Shown here: positions 1 through 9,826 of the stretch, in pieces
How positions within the stretch are numbered: the first letter of the stretch is position 1
How the letters are laid out: every line of letters begins with the position of its first letter
From: Citrobacter amalonaticus
GTDB taxonomy: Bacteria; Pseudomonadota; Gammaproteobacteria; Enterobacterales; Enterobacteriaceae
NCBI RefSeq assembly: GCF_018323885.1
Contig: NZ_AP024585.1
Coordinates: 3,534,001 to 3,598,000 of the forward strand
Length of the DNA: 64,000 bases
Direction of reading: 5' to 3'
The notes under the pieces: generated by a model
What the model was told of the DNA's origin: nothing
Database searches by the model: none
What the model saw: only the letters and a program-made list of their open reading frames with translations
Made by a program: the position numbers and the translations under genes

Positions 1-3000
1 ACCGCCACCGACGCCGCGAGCAATACCAGCCAGCCAACTTACGTTACGGCCCCGGATATCACAGCGCCAGACGCCCCCATCATCAGTGCGATTATCGATG
101 ATGCCGGCGCGCAGAAAGGCAATCTGAGTAACAGCCAGCGCACGGACGACAACACGTTGACCTTAAACGGTACCGGTGAACCCGGCGCAACCATCACCAT
201 TCTGGACGGAGGGACCCCGCTTGCGGGAACCACCACCGTGGACAGCAACGGCAACTGGACGCTCACCACACCGGTGCTGGGCGACGGCGACCATACCTTC
301 ACCGTCACCGCGACCGATGCGGAAAACCAGACCAGCACACCTTCTGCACCCATCACGATTACCGTCGATACCACGCCGCCAGTCGTTCCGATCGTGACCC
401 TGACTGACAACACTGGCAGCAACGTAGGTGAACTGACGGACAACGACGTGACCGACGCCACGCAACCGGTGTTAAGTGGAAGCGGCACCGCCGGAGACAC
501 CATTACGGTGTATGACGGAACGGCGATCATTGGCACGACAAAAGTTGCGGAAAACGGGAGCTGGAGCTTTACCCCGACTCCCGCGCTGGGCGAAGGCGAC
601 CATACGCTGCGCGTCACCGCCAGCGATCCTCTGGGCAACACCAGCGAGAAATCCTCCCCGATAACCATTACGGTGGATACCACCGCCCCCGACACTCCGG
701 CGCTGACGCTGACGGATGGCGCAAATGGCCCACTCACCGACGGTCAGGCGACCCGGGAAATCCAGCCGGTTCTGAGCGGTACGGGAACAGATGGCGATAT
801 CATCAGCATTTACGACAATGGCGATCTGGTTACCACCGTCACGGTGACTAACGGCGTCTGGAGCTACACGTCGGATGCCCTTGATGAAGGCGACCATGTT
901 TTTACCCTCACCAGCACCGATCCGGCGGGCAATATCAGTGAACCCTCCGCGCCGATCGGCATTCTGGTAGATACCACCCCACCCGCCGTGCCCAACCTGA
1001 CCGTCACTGACCGCGTCGGCAATCAGACCGGCACTCTCGATAACGGTCAGTACACCGATGATACGCGACCGCTGCTGAGCGGAAGTGGTGCGCCAGGCGA
1101 CACGATCACTATCACGCTGGATGGCGTCGCGCTGCCATCGCTGGTGATTGATAATTCCGGGAACTGGAGCATCCCGTCGCCACTGCTGTCGCAGGGCGAC
1201 CATATCATCAAGATCACCGCGACCGATCCTGCCGGTAACAGCAGCACCTCGCCGGATCGCATTGTTCGCGTGGATACCCAGGCGCCTGGCACGCCAACGC
1301 TGGCTGTGAGCGATGATGACGGGGCGTTGAACGCCGGAGCGCTAACCAACGATACCACCCCAACGCTGAGTGGGACGGGCGAGACGGGTAGCATTGTCAC
1401 CATTCTGAATAACGGCGTGGAGATTGGCACTGCCGAGGTCATTGATGGCGTCTGGAGCTTTACCCCGGATAGCGCCCTGGTCGAAGGCCATTACAACTTT
1501 AGCGTGACGGCAAAAGATGCCGCAGGTAACACCAGTCAGCCGTCGGAGGCGACTGGCATCATCATTGATACCCAGGCACCCGACGCGCCGTTTATCACCT
1601 CGCTGGGCAGTCCGGCAGTCACCAATCAGCCCGGGTTACCCATTAGCGGTACCGGCGAACCCGGCAGCACCATCACCCTGTCGAATGGCAGCACGGCGAT
1701 TGGCACGGCTGAAGTCGATGCCGCAGGGAACTGGACGATCACCCCGGATTCGCCGCTCACCGAAGGCAATTACACGTTGACGGCAACGGCCACCGATCCG
1801 GCGGGTAACGTCAGCACACCTTCTGCCTCCATCTCGCTGAACGTCGATCTGACTAAACCGGCGTCCCCGGAGGAGGTAACGATCACAGCCGATGGCGCGA
1901 CGGTCAGCGGCACGGCGGAAACCGGCAGCACGGTGACGATCCGCGATACCGACGGCAATGTGATTGGTACGGGCGTGGCAACGGACGGCACGTTCCAGAT
2001 TCAGGTCACGCCAGCGCAAACAGGCGTCAATTCGCTGACCGCTACGGCGCAGGATGCCGCCGGTAACACCAGCGATCCCACTAACTTTACCGGCTCCGGC
2101 ACCGGGTTGCCGGTCATCAGCGCGATAGTCGATGACACCGGCACCATTCAGGGCGATCTGAAGAGCGGACAAACCACTGACGATACGCAACCGGGACTGC
2201 GCGGCGTTTCCACACCGAACTCAACCGTCGATATTCTGGTCGACGGCATCGTTGTCGCGTCAAACGTCCCGGTTGACGAGAACGGCAACTGGAACTGGAC
2301 ATCCACCGCCACGTTAGCCGAAGGCCTGCACACCTTCGAGGTTATCGATACTGTGGATGGCAGCAAAGCGTCAGCCGTGGTCAACATCACCGTCGATCTC
2401 ACTCCACCGGCACAACCGTCGATTGGCAGCGTGACAGATGATGTCGCCCCGGGTACGGGAACACTGACCAGCGGGCAGACGACCAACGATACCCGTCCCA
2501 CCCTGAGCGGCAGCGGCACCAACGGCGAAACCATCACGATTTACGATGGCAATACGCCAATCGGTCAGGTACAGGTCGTCAACGGCACGTGGAGTTTTAC
2601 GCCTCCCACCGGTCTGGGGGAAGGCAGCCACAATCTGACCATCACTGCCACCGATGCGGCAGGGAACACCAGCGTCGCGTCGGAAGCATTTGTCGTGGTG
2701 GTGGATACCACGCCGCCAGTAGCGCCAACCCTTACCAGCGCCACGGATAACAGCGAGCCGCAAACAGGCGTCATCAGTAACGGTGGCAGCACCCATGACA
2801 CCACACCCGCCTTTACCGGCAGCGGTGAAGAAGGCAGTACGATTACCCTCTATGACAATGGCGTGAAAATCGGCACCACGCAGGTCACCAACGGTAGCTG
2901 GAGTTTTACCTCTCCGACGCTTGCCACAGGCTCACATGCGATTACCGTCACCGCCACCGATGCGATGGGTAACGTCAGCGCGCCTTCCACCGCGTACACG

Positions 3001-5690
3001 GTGAACGTCGATACCACCGCGCCACGGGTACCGGTGATTCAAAGCGTCACCGATGACACCACTCCGTCAACCGGCGTACTGGCGAACGGACAAAGCACCA
3101 ATGATACTCAGCCAACCTTCCAGGGAACGGCGGAGCCGGGCGCCACTGTTACGCTGTATGACGGCGGACTCGCCGTGGGCAGCGTGGTGGTGGGCACCGA
3201 TGGAAGCTGGTCGCTCTCACCGGATACCCCATTAGGCAGCGGCCCACACAATCTGACCGTCACGGCCACGGACGCGGCAGGCAACGAAGGCCCGTCCGCC
3301 GCGTTCACTCTGACCGTGGACACACAGGCGCCATCGGCTCCTGTCATCAGTTCCGTCAGTGATGATGTCGCCCCGAATAGTGGTTCACTGAACAACGGAC
3401 AAAGCACCAACGACACGCGGCCAACGCTGACCGGAACCGCCGAAGCGAACAGCACCGTCAGCATTTTTGACGGCACCACGCTGCTAGGCACCGTGCAGGC
3501 CAACGGTACAGGCGCATGGACCTTTACGCCCGCCACCGCGCTGGGCAATGGCTCACACACGTTCAACGTAACCGCCACAGACGCGGCCGGTAACGTCAGC
3601 CCTGGCGCTACCTTTACTGTGGTCGTCGATACGGTTGCCCCTCCGGCTCCCACCATCGTCAGCGTCATCGATAACGTGACGCCAGGAACGGGTGCGCTCA
3701 CCAGCGGGCAAAGCACCAATGATACCCGCCCGATCATGACCGGAACCGGTGAACCCGGTAGCACCATTAACGTCTACGATGGCAACGTTCTGCTTGGCAC
3801 CGCCACCGTGACCGAAGGCGGGAGCTGGAGCTACCGGCCGGACGGATTGTCCCAGGGGGGCCACTCGCTGAGGGTCACCGCCACCGACAGCGCGGGCAAT
3901 ACCGGCCCGGCATCAGCGAATTTTACGCTGACGATCGATACCGTTTCGCCTGGCGCGCCAATAATCAGTAATGTGCAGGATGACGTTGGCCCGGTCACCG
4001 GCAGTCTGAGCAGCGGTCAAACCACCAACGATGCGCGTCCTGTTTTCACCGGCACCGGTGAACCGGGGACCACAATCAGCATCGCAGACAACGGCGTTCC
4101 CCTCGCCAGCGTGACGGTTGAGGCGAACGGGAGCTGGACCTTTACCCCCACCAGCGATCTGGGCCAGGGGAATCATCCGTTAACCTTCACCCCAACGGAT
4201 GCCGCTGGTAACGTCGGTCCTTCTGCCAGCTTCACCGTCACGGTAGATACCGCCGCGCCGCTGGCACCGGTAATTACTTCTGTGGTCGATGACAGCGCGC
4301 CGCAAACCGGCAATCTGTCGCCCAATCAGAGCACCAATGACACTCGCCCAACGCTTAACGGCACGGCAGAGCCTGGCACCACGCTAACCTTTACCGATAA
4401 CGGCACGGTCATTGGCAGCCTCGTTGTCGGTACGGACGGCAACTGGACCTTCACACCAACCACCGCCCTGACTAACGGCGCGCATACCCTTGCTGTGACC
4501 GCGACTGACGCCGCGGGCAACGTCGGTCCGGCGGCCAGTTTCGCCGTCACGGTGGATACGCTGGCGCCAACCGCGCCGGTGATCACCACCATTCTTGATG
4601 ATGTCAGCAATATCATCGGTCCCGTCGGCAGCGGACAAAGCACCAATGACCCCCTGCCAGAGCTGCGTGGCACCAGCGAGCCGGGCGCATTCATCACACT
4701 CTATGACGGCGCAACGTTACTCACGCCAACCCCGATTCAGGCGGATGCCAACGGCGCGTGGAGCTTTACGCCTACCACCGCACTGACGGAGGGTGCGCAT
4801 ACCTTTACCGCCAAAGCCACCGACGCCGCGGGCAATGTCAGCGCATCGTCGGCGACATCGACCATCGTGGTGGATACCACGCCGCCCGGCACGCCGACCA
4901 ATCTGGCGGTGGTCACCAACGGCAGTCACGTCACCGGTACGGCAGAGGCCGGCAGCACGGTCACTATCACCAGCAGCGATGGCACGGTGCTGGGTACCGG
5001 CGTTGCGGACGGCACCACTGGCAGCTTTAACATTCTGATTACCCCTGCGCAGGTCGGTGGAGAGACGTTGCAGGTAGTCGCCCAGGACAAAGCGGGTAAT
5101 ACCGGGACCTCCGGCAGCGTCATTGCGCCGTTCAGTGGTCTGCCTGGAGCCCCGGTGATCGCCTCGTTGACGGACGATGTGGGCTCTATCACCGGCCTGG
5201 TGGCCAACGGTCAGGCCACCAATGACGCCAGACCGTTGTTAAACGGGACGGGTCAGCCGTTCTCCACCATCACGGTGTACAGCGACGGCGTCTCTATTGG
5301 CAGCACCAGCGTGGATGCGCAAGGTAACTGGTCGCTGACCCCGCAGGCCAACATCGCCGACGGAACGCACATCCTCACCGCCACAGCCACTAACACCAAC
5401 GGCACCAGTACGCTGTCATCCGGTTATACCGTCACGGTGGATACGGTCACGGTCGCGCCAACGGGCACCGTGAGCGCCGACGGCGCCAGCATCAGCGGCA
5501 CCGCTGAAGCGGGCAGTACGGTGAGCATCACGCTTAGCACGGGCTTAACGGTGACCACAACCGCCAACAGCAGCGGCAATTACACCTATACCTTCGATCG
5601 CAAACAGACCAGCGGCGAGAACATCAGCGTCAGCGCCACGGACGCCGTCGGCAACGCCTCGACCCCGACGCAGGTCACCGCGCCAACGCT
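1..5690 (+). repeat. Tandem Ig-module coding repeats of the adhesin
   Basis: Units of about 300 bp recur with V-D-T/V-D-L linkers near 364, 673, 967, 1270, 1564, 1843, 2392, 2700, 3009, 3316, 3628, 3937, 4243, 4552, 4870 and 5440. Modules between about 2400 and 4600 are the most alike, sharing G-x-L-x-x-G-Q-x-T-N-D starts. Such arrays change length by recombination and can collapse in short-read assemblies. Confidence 0.8.
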
Positions 5691-8337
5691 GCCCATCTCG
5701 GCCAGCGATAACGTTGAAAATCTGGAGTTAACCTCCAGTGCCACCGTCACAACCGAGCAACTGAGCGACTATGGTTTGCTGCTGGTTGGCGCGCTGGGCA
5801 ACGTGGCGAACGTGTTAGGTAACGATACGGCAGCCGTGGAGTTCACCATTCAGGACGGCGGCAGCGCCAGTCTGGTGATAGACGCCAGCACTACCGGGGT
5901 TGTGCTCTCGTTGCTGAATACGCAGGAGGTGGCGATCCAGAAATATGATGCCGCGACTAACTCGTGGACCACGGTCATCGACACCGCGCAGGCACAGTTT
6001 GCCAATTTACTGACGCTCGGCAGCAGCGGCGTCACGGTGAACGTGTCCGGACTGGAGGGCGGTACTTATCGGGTTCTGACTTATAACACCGCGCTGCTGG
6101 CAACCGGCTCTTATACCGCACTGAACGTCAGCGTCGAAGAGACCAGTGCCGGTACCATCACTACCACCACGCCGCAGACCGGCAACGTGCTGAATAACGA
6201 CAGCGCGCCGCAGGATACCCTTGTCACCACAGTCACTAACGCCAACGGACAAGTCTTTACGCTTAACGCTGGCAGTAACGTCATTCAGGGCGTCTACGGC
6301 ACGCTGACGATTAATCAGGACGGTAGCTACAGCTATGCGCTGAACCCGAACAGTCCGGCCTCAGTGATTGGCCGCACGGATAGCTTCACCTACACCATCA
6401 ACGGCGGCGGCAACAGCGCCTCGGCGAAGCTGGTGATTACTCTGGGCAATGACGCTCCGGTCAGCAGCGTGACCGCCGTCGATAACGTCTCCACCCTGCC
6501 CTATGACACGCATGTGGAGGCGATCAACAACGGGGCGTCCTCGCAGGGCGGCTTTACGGTGGTGAACGTCAGTCTGGGCAACGTGCTGGATCTGGGCGTA
6601 CTGGACAAACTGAGCAACCCAATTATTTTCGACGTTGAGCAGGGTTCTACGCGCACCATGACGCTGCAATCCTCCATTGGCGGCGTGGCGGTGGCGTCCA
6701 GCTTCGATCTGTACATCTATCGCTTCAACGACGTCACCCAGAAGTTTGAACAGTGGCGAGTGGAGAAAAACTGGCTGAACGCACCGCTGCTGGGCGGTCA
6801 GTCCGACAAGCTGACGCTGAATCTGCCGGGCGGCGAATACCTGTTCCTGCTGAACCCGGCATTTGGCGTCACGGCGTTAACCGGCTATACCCTGAACGTG
6901 CTGGAGGATCATGTTTACAGCGTTGACAGCCTGACCACCAGCACCCAGGGCAATGTGTTGAGCGACGATATCGCCCCCGCCGGCACGCTGGTCACCCAGG
7001 TAAACGGTGTGGCGGTTGCCGCTACCGGCACGACAACCATTGTCGGCACCTACGGCACGTTAACCATTGATGCGAAAGGGAACTACACCTACACCCTGAA
7101 AAGCGGCGTAGGTGCGGACGGCACCAAAACACCGGACAGCTTCATCTACACGGTGAAAGCGCCAAACGGGGATACCGATACCGCCTCGCTCAATATCCAG
7201 CCGACTGCCCGTCCGCTGGATGCCGTGAACGATGTCAGCGATACCCTGTTGGCCCCGTCCGTACAGGACACCACGAGTTATCTGGATTCCACCGTCGGGA
7301 GTGCCAGTTGGGGAGTCCTTGGCAGAACCGGTAGCGGCAGCGGAACCTTTGACGTCGCGGCAGGCACCATTCTGAAAGGCGCGTCCATCGTCTTTGATGT
7401 CTCGACGCTGGTGACGCTGGGCAATCTGACCATTAGCTGGTCAATACTGGAAAACGGCGTGGTCGTTCGCTCCGGTACCGTGCCGGTCGCCAATATCACG
7501 CTCGGCGGCGCCACCGTGACCGTCAATCTGAGCGGGCTGGAGCTGGATGGCGGCACCTACACGCTGAACTTCACCGGCAATAACACCCTGGCGGGCGCAG
7601 CGACCATTACGCCGAAAATCACCGGGACGACGGTCGATCTGGATAACTTCGAAACCTCCGGCACGCACACCGTCAGCGGCAATATCTTTGACGGCAGCGA
7701 CTCCGGCGGTGCGATGGACCAGTTGAATACCGTCGATACGCGCCTGACCATTACCGGTTACAACGGCAGTACCGCCACGCTGGATCCTTACTCCAGCGCC
7801 ACTACAACCATTCAGGGCCACTACGGTTCTCTGCAAATTCGCACCGACGGTTCGTACACCTACACGCTCAACAACGGTGTGGCGCTCTCGTCCATCACCA
7901 CGAAGGAGACATTCACTTACACGCTCAATGACACCCACGGTCATACCGATACCGCCACGCTGACGGTGGATATCGCCCCGCAGGTAAGCAGTACCGTGCA
8001 AAGCGACGTGCTGGTGGGATCGGTATATGGCGACACGCTGATCTACAACCTGCTCAACGCCAGCGATGCCACGGGCGGCAACGGGACTGACACATGGAGA
8101 AACTTCTCGCTGGCGCAGGGCGACAAAATTGACATCGGCGATTTGCTGGTGGGCTGGAACGGGCAAACCGCCTCGCTGGGCAACTATCTCAGCGTCAGCA
8201 CCAGCGGCGGCAATACCACTCTCTCTATTGACCGTGACGGGGCGGGCAGCACTTACCACTCCACGCAACTGGTAACCCTGGAGAATGTACAAACCACGCT
8301 GACGGAGCTTATCGAACAAAACCATATTGTGACCTGA
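1..8337 (+). CDS. bapA: Giant Ig-like-repeat adhesin (BapA type), 5' end outside window
   Basis: The reading frame is open from base 1, so the start lies upstream; 2,778 residues are visible. Roughly 18 tandem bacterial Ig-like modules of about 100 residues fill the first 1,900 residues, each with a recurring T-N-D-T-x-P motif, an A-x-D-A-A-G-N motif and a V-D-T-x-x-P linker. Four larger VCBS/cadherin-like modules follow. The last ~120 residues (after about 2660) look like a type I secretion target: a D-V-L-V-G-S start, a G-G-N-G-T-D stretch and a hydrophobic C-terminus. This is the architecture of Salmonella BapA, a surface protein for biofilm and attachment exported without a cleaved signal. 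The next three genes encode a matching exporter. The N-terminal BapA prefix domain cannot be checked here. Function is inferred from family and context. Confidence 0.85.
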   Translation, partial: TATDAASNTSQPTYVTAPDITAPDAPIISAIIDDAGAQKGNLSNSQRTDDNTLTLNGTGEPGATITILDGGTPLAGTTTVDSNGNWTLTTPVLGDGDHTFTVTATDAENQTSTPSAPITITVDTTPPVVPIVTLTDNTGSNVGELTDNDVTDATQPVLSGSGTAGDTITVYDGTAIIGTTKVAENGSWSFTPTPALGEGDHTLRVTASDPLGNTSEKSSPITITVDTTAPDTPALTLTDGANGPLTDGQATREIQPVLSGTGTDGDIISIYDNGDLVTTVTVTNGVWSYTSDALDEGDHVFTLTSTDPAGNISEPSAPIGILVDTTPPAVPNLTVTDRVGNQTGTLDNGQYTDDTRPLLSGSGAPGDTITITLDGVALPSLVIDNSGNWSIPSPLLSQGDHIIKITATDPAGNSSTSPDRIVRVDTQAPGTPTLAVSDDDGALNAGALTNDTTPTLSGTGETGSIVTILNNGVEIGTAEVIDGVWSFTPDSALVEGHYNFSVTAKDAAGNTSQPSEATGIIIDTQAPDAPFITSLGSPAVTNQPGLPISGTGEPGSTITLSNGSTAIGTAEVDAAGNWTITPDSPLTEGNYTLTATATDPAGNVSTPSASISLNVDLTKPASPEEVTITADGATVSGTAETGSTVTIRDTDGNVIGTGVATDGTFQIQVTPAQTGVNSLTATAQDAAGNTSDPTNFTGSGTGLPVISAIVDDTGTIQGDLKSGQTTDDTQPGLRGVSTPNSTVDILVDGIVVASNVPVDENGNWNWTSTATLAEGLHTFEVIDTVDGSKASAVVNITVDLTPPAQPSIGSVTDDVAPGTGTLTSGQTTNDTRPTLSGSGTNGETITIYDGNTPIGQVQVVNGTWSFTPPTGLGEGSHNLTITATDAAGNTSVASEAFVVVVDTTPPVAPTLTSATDNSEPQTGVISNGGSTHDTTPAFTGSGEEGSTITLYDNGVKIGTTQVTNGSWSFTSPTLATGSHAITVTATDAMGNVSAPSTAYTVNVDTTAPRVPVIQSVTDDTTPSTGVLANGQSTNDTQPTFQGTAEPGATVTLYDGGLAVGSVVVGTDGSWSLSPDTPLGSGPHNLTVTATDAAGNEGPSAAFTLTVDTQAPSAPVISSVSDDVAPNSGSLNNGQSTNDTRPTLTGTAEANSTVSIFDGTTLLGTVQANGTGAWTFTPATALGNGSHTFNVTATDAAGNVSPGATFTVVVDTVAPPAPTIVSVIDNVTPGTGALTSGQSTNDTRPIMTGTGEPGSTINVYDGNVLLGTATVTEGGSWSYRPDGLSQGGHSLRVTATDSAGNTGPASANFTLTIDTVSPGAPIISNVQDDVGPVTGSLSSGQTTNDARPVFTGTGEPGTTISIADNGVPLASVTVEANGSWTFTPTSDLGQGNHPLTFTPTDAAGNVGPSASFTVTVDTAAPLAPVITSVVDDSAPQTGNLSPNQSTNDTRPTLNGTAEPGTTLTFTDNGTVIGSLVVGTDGNWTFTPTTALTNGAHTLAVTATDAAGNVGPAASFAVTVDTLAPTAPVITTILDDVSNIIGPVGSGQSTNDPLPELRGTSEPGAFITLYDGATLLTPTPIQADANGAWSFTPTTALTEGAHTFTAKATDAAGNVSASSATSTIVVDTTPPGTPTNLAVVTNGSHVTGTAEAGSTVTITSSDGTVLGTGVADGTTGSFNILITPAQVGGETLQVVAQDKAGNTGTSGSVIAPFSGLPGAPVIASLTDDVGSITGLVANGQATNDARPLLNGTGQPFSTITVYSDGVSIGSTSVDAQGNWSLTPQANIADGTHILTATATNTNGTSTLSSGYTVTVDTVTVAPTGTVSADGASISGTAEAGSTVSITLSTGLTVTTTANSSGNYTYTFDRKQTSGENISVSATDAVGNASTPTQVTAPTLPISASDNVENLELTSSATVTTEQLSDYGLLLVGALGNVANVLGNDTAAVEFTIQDGGSASLVIDASTTGVVLSLLNTQEVAIQKYDAATNSWTTVIDTAQAQFANLLTLGSSGVTVNVSGLEGGTYRVLTYNTALLATGSYTALNVSVEETSAGTITTTTPQTGNVLNNDSAPQDTLVTTVTNANGQVFTLNAGSNVIQGVYGTLTINQDGSYSYALNPNSPASVIGRTDSFTYTINGGGNSASAKLVITLGNDAPVSSVTAVDNVSTLPYDTHVEAINNGASSQGGFTVVNVSLGNVLDLGVLDKLSNPIIFDVEQGSTRTMTLQSSIGGVAVASSFDLYIYRFNDVTQKFEQWRVEKNWLNAPLLGGQSDKLTLNLPGGEYLFLLNPAFGVTALTGYTLNVLEDHVYSVDSLTTSTQGNVLSDDIAPAGTLVTQVNGVAVAATGTTTIVGTYGTLTIDAKGNYTYTLKSGVGADGTKTPDSFIYTVKAPNGDTDTASLNIQPTARPLDAVNDVSDTLLAPSVQDTTSYLDSTVGSASWGVLGRTGSGSGTFDVAAGTILKGASIVFDVSTLVTLGNLTISWSILENGVVVRSGTVPVANITLGGATVTVNLSGLELDGGTYTLNFTGNNTLAGAATITPKITGTTVDLDNFETSGTHTVSGNIFDGSDSGGAMDQLNTVDTRLTITGYNGSTATLDPYSSATTTIQGHYGSLQIRTDGSYTYTLNNGVALSSITTKETFTYTLNDTHGHTDTATLTVDIAPQVSSTVQSDVLVGSVYGDTLIYNLLNASDATGGNGTDTWRNFSLAQGDKIDIGDLLVGWNGQTASLGNYLSVSTSGGNTTLSIDRDGAGSTYHSTQLVTLENVQTTLTELIEQNHIVT

Positions 8338-8366
8338 TAAAGGCCAGTAGCACGACCACACAACGA

Positions 8367-8390
8367 CCCCGGGCGCACGCTCGCCCGGGG
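8367..8390 (+). terminator. GC-rich hairpin between adhesin and secretion genes
   Basis: A perfect inverted repeat (ccccgggcg / cgcccgggg around a short loop) sits 29 bases after the adhesin stop and is followed by an A-run, not a T-run, on the + strand. It may stabilise the long adhesin message or partly terminate transcription, so that less exporter is made than adhesin. This is inference from sequence only. Confidence 0.5.
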
Positions 8391-8419
8391 CAAAAAACAA
8401 CGCTCAATTAGGGAAGAAA

Positions 8420-9826
8420 ATGGGAAAACGACAGCTTACTTTCTGGTGGCTGGCGGGCAATCTGTGCGCTGCGCCCGCTATCGCTGCCGTGGAAATGCCC
8501 CGCATCGCCCCGCAGCAGTGGGTTGTACAGCAGGAACTGCCCGCGCTTGATGGCCCGATGCCGCAAAGCGGCGACAGCGCCGCGCCCGGTGAACTGACCC
8601 TCTCTCAGGCGGTCAATCGCGCTGTCACCTGGCATCCATCGATCGCGGAAGAGGTCGGTAAACTGTATGCCCAAATTCAGCAGGTCGATGTTGCAAAAGC
8701 CAAATACTATCCGCAGGTTAACGCCGGGATGAATAACGGCTATACCAACAGCTATTCCGACAGCGGATTCAGCCCGTCGCTGGTACTGTCACTGTCGCAA
8801 ATGCTCTATGACTTTGGAAAAGTCGCAAGCCAGGTGCGGGCAGAAAACGCCGGCGTGGCGCAGGAGCAGGCCAACGTGCTGCTCAGCATTGATACCGTCA
8901 GCCATGAAACGGCAACCGCTATTGTACAGGTGCAGACCTGGCAGCAGATGGTGGCGGTGGCAAAGGAGCAACTGGATGCCCTGAGCGCCATTGGCAGGCT
9001 GGCGAATCAGCGCAACGATGAAGGCGCCAGCTCGCTGTCGGACGTGGTGCAGACCGATGCGCGCATTGAGGGCGCCCGCTCCCAACTCGTACAGTATCAG
9101 GCCAATCTTGAGAGCTCTCAGGCGACGCTCATGACCTGGCTGGGCTGGAAAAACCTTAACACCATCAGCAACGACTTCCCGCAAAAGCTGGGCCGCAGTT
9201 GCGAACTGGCAAAGCCGGATGACAAGCTGGTACCCGCCGTTCTTGCCGCCTGGGCGCAGGCCAACGTCGCCCAGGCTAATCTCGACTACGCCAACGCGCA
9301 GATGACGCCGACGGTTTCGCTGGAGCCGGAGGTTCGCCACTATCTCAATGATAATTATGCCGGGCATGAGTCCGTTGACCGCACTCAGTATTCGGCGTGG
9401 GTCAAAGTGGAGATGCCCATTTATCAGGGCGGCGGCTTAACCGCCCGGCGCAACGCCGCCAGCCACGCGGTGGAATCTGCCCAGTCAGCCATCCAGCGCA
9501 CCCGGCTGGACGTTCGCAAGAAGCTGCTTGCGGATCGCAGTGAAGCGATGAACCTGGTGACCTCCTTGCAGATCCAGAAGCGTCAGGAGACGTTGAGTGA
9601 ACGGACGCGCGAGCTGTACCAGCAACAGTATCTCGACCTTGGTTCCCGACCGCTTCTCGATGTGCTTAACGCTGAACAGGAGGTCTATCAGGCGCGCTTC
9701 GCACAGTTACAGACAGAGAGTCAGTTGCATCAACTGCAGCTTAACTGCCTGTACAACACCGGTCAGATGCGCCAGGCCTTTGGTCTGGAAAACCGCACCA
9801 TTCAGTCAGTGGAGATTCAGCCATGA
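8420..9826 (+). CDS. bapB: TolC-family outer membrane channel of the adhesin type I secretion system
   Basis: This 468-residue protein has an N-terminal signal-like segment (hydrophobic residues 10-24, then an alanine-rich cleavage region). Two long helical repeats typical of outer membrane efflux proteins follow, for example L-S-Q-A-V-N-R-A near 56 and L-A-A-W-A-Q-A-N near 285. The ATG has an AGGGAAG ribosome site just upstream. It lies 82 bases after the adhesin gene and overlaps the next gene by four bases (ATGA), so it is translationally coupled to the exporter. The expected role is the outer membrane exit duct for the adhesin, working with the ABC and HlyD-like partners. The family call is secure; the bap name rests on context. 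Confidence 0.85.
   Translation: MGKRQLTFWWLAGNLCAAPAIAAVEMPRIAPQQWVVQQELPALDGPMPQSGDSAAPGELTLSQAVNRAVTWHPSIAEEVGKLYAQIQQVDVAKAKYYPQVNAGMNNGYTNSYSDSGFSPSLVLSLSQMLYDFGKVASQVRAENAGVAQEQANVLLSIDTVSHETATAIVQVQTWQQMVAVAKEQLDALSAIGRLANQRNDEGASSLSDVVQTDARIEGARSQLVQYQANLESSQATLMTWLGWKNLNTISNDFPQKLGRSCELAKPDDKLVPAVLAAWAQANVAQANLDYANAQMTPTVSLEPEVRHYLNDNYAGHESVDRTQYSAWVKVEMPIYQGGGLTARRNAASHAVESAQSAIQRTRLDVRKKLLADRSEAMNLVTSLQIQKRQETLSERTRELYQQQYLDLGSRPLLDVLNAEQEVYQARFAQLQTESQLHQLQLNCLYNTGQMRQAFGLENRTIQSVEIQP

Noticed and set aside
1..5690. Regular repeats that might suggest a CRISPR array
   Set aside because: The unit is about 300 bp, diverged and protein-coding, with no short identical repeat or spacer pattern.
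39..8400. Long open frames antisense to the adhesin gene (for example 3108-3767 and 7441-8400, minus)
   Set aside because: They are shadows of a repetitive, GC-rich, stop-poor coding frame; they repeat with the modules and have no ribosome sites.
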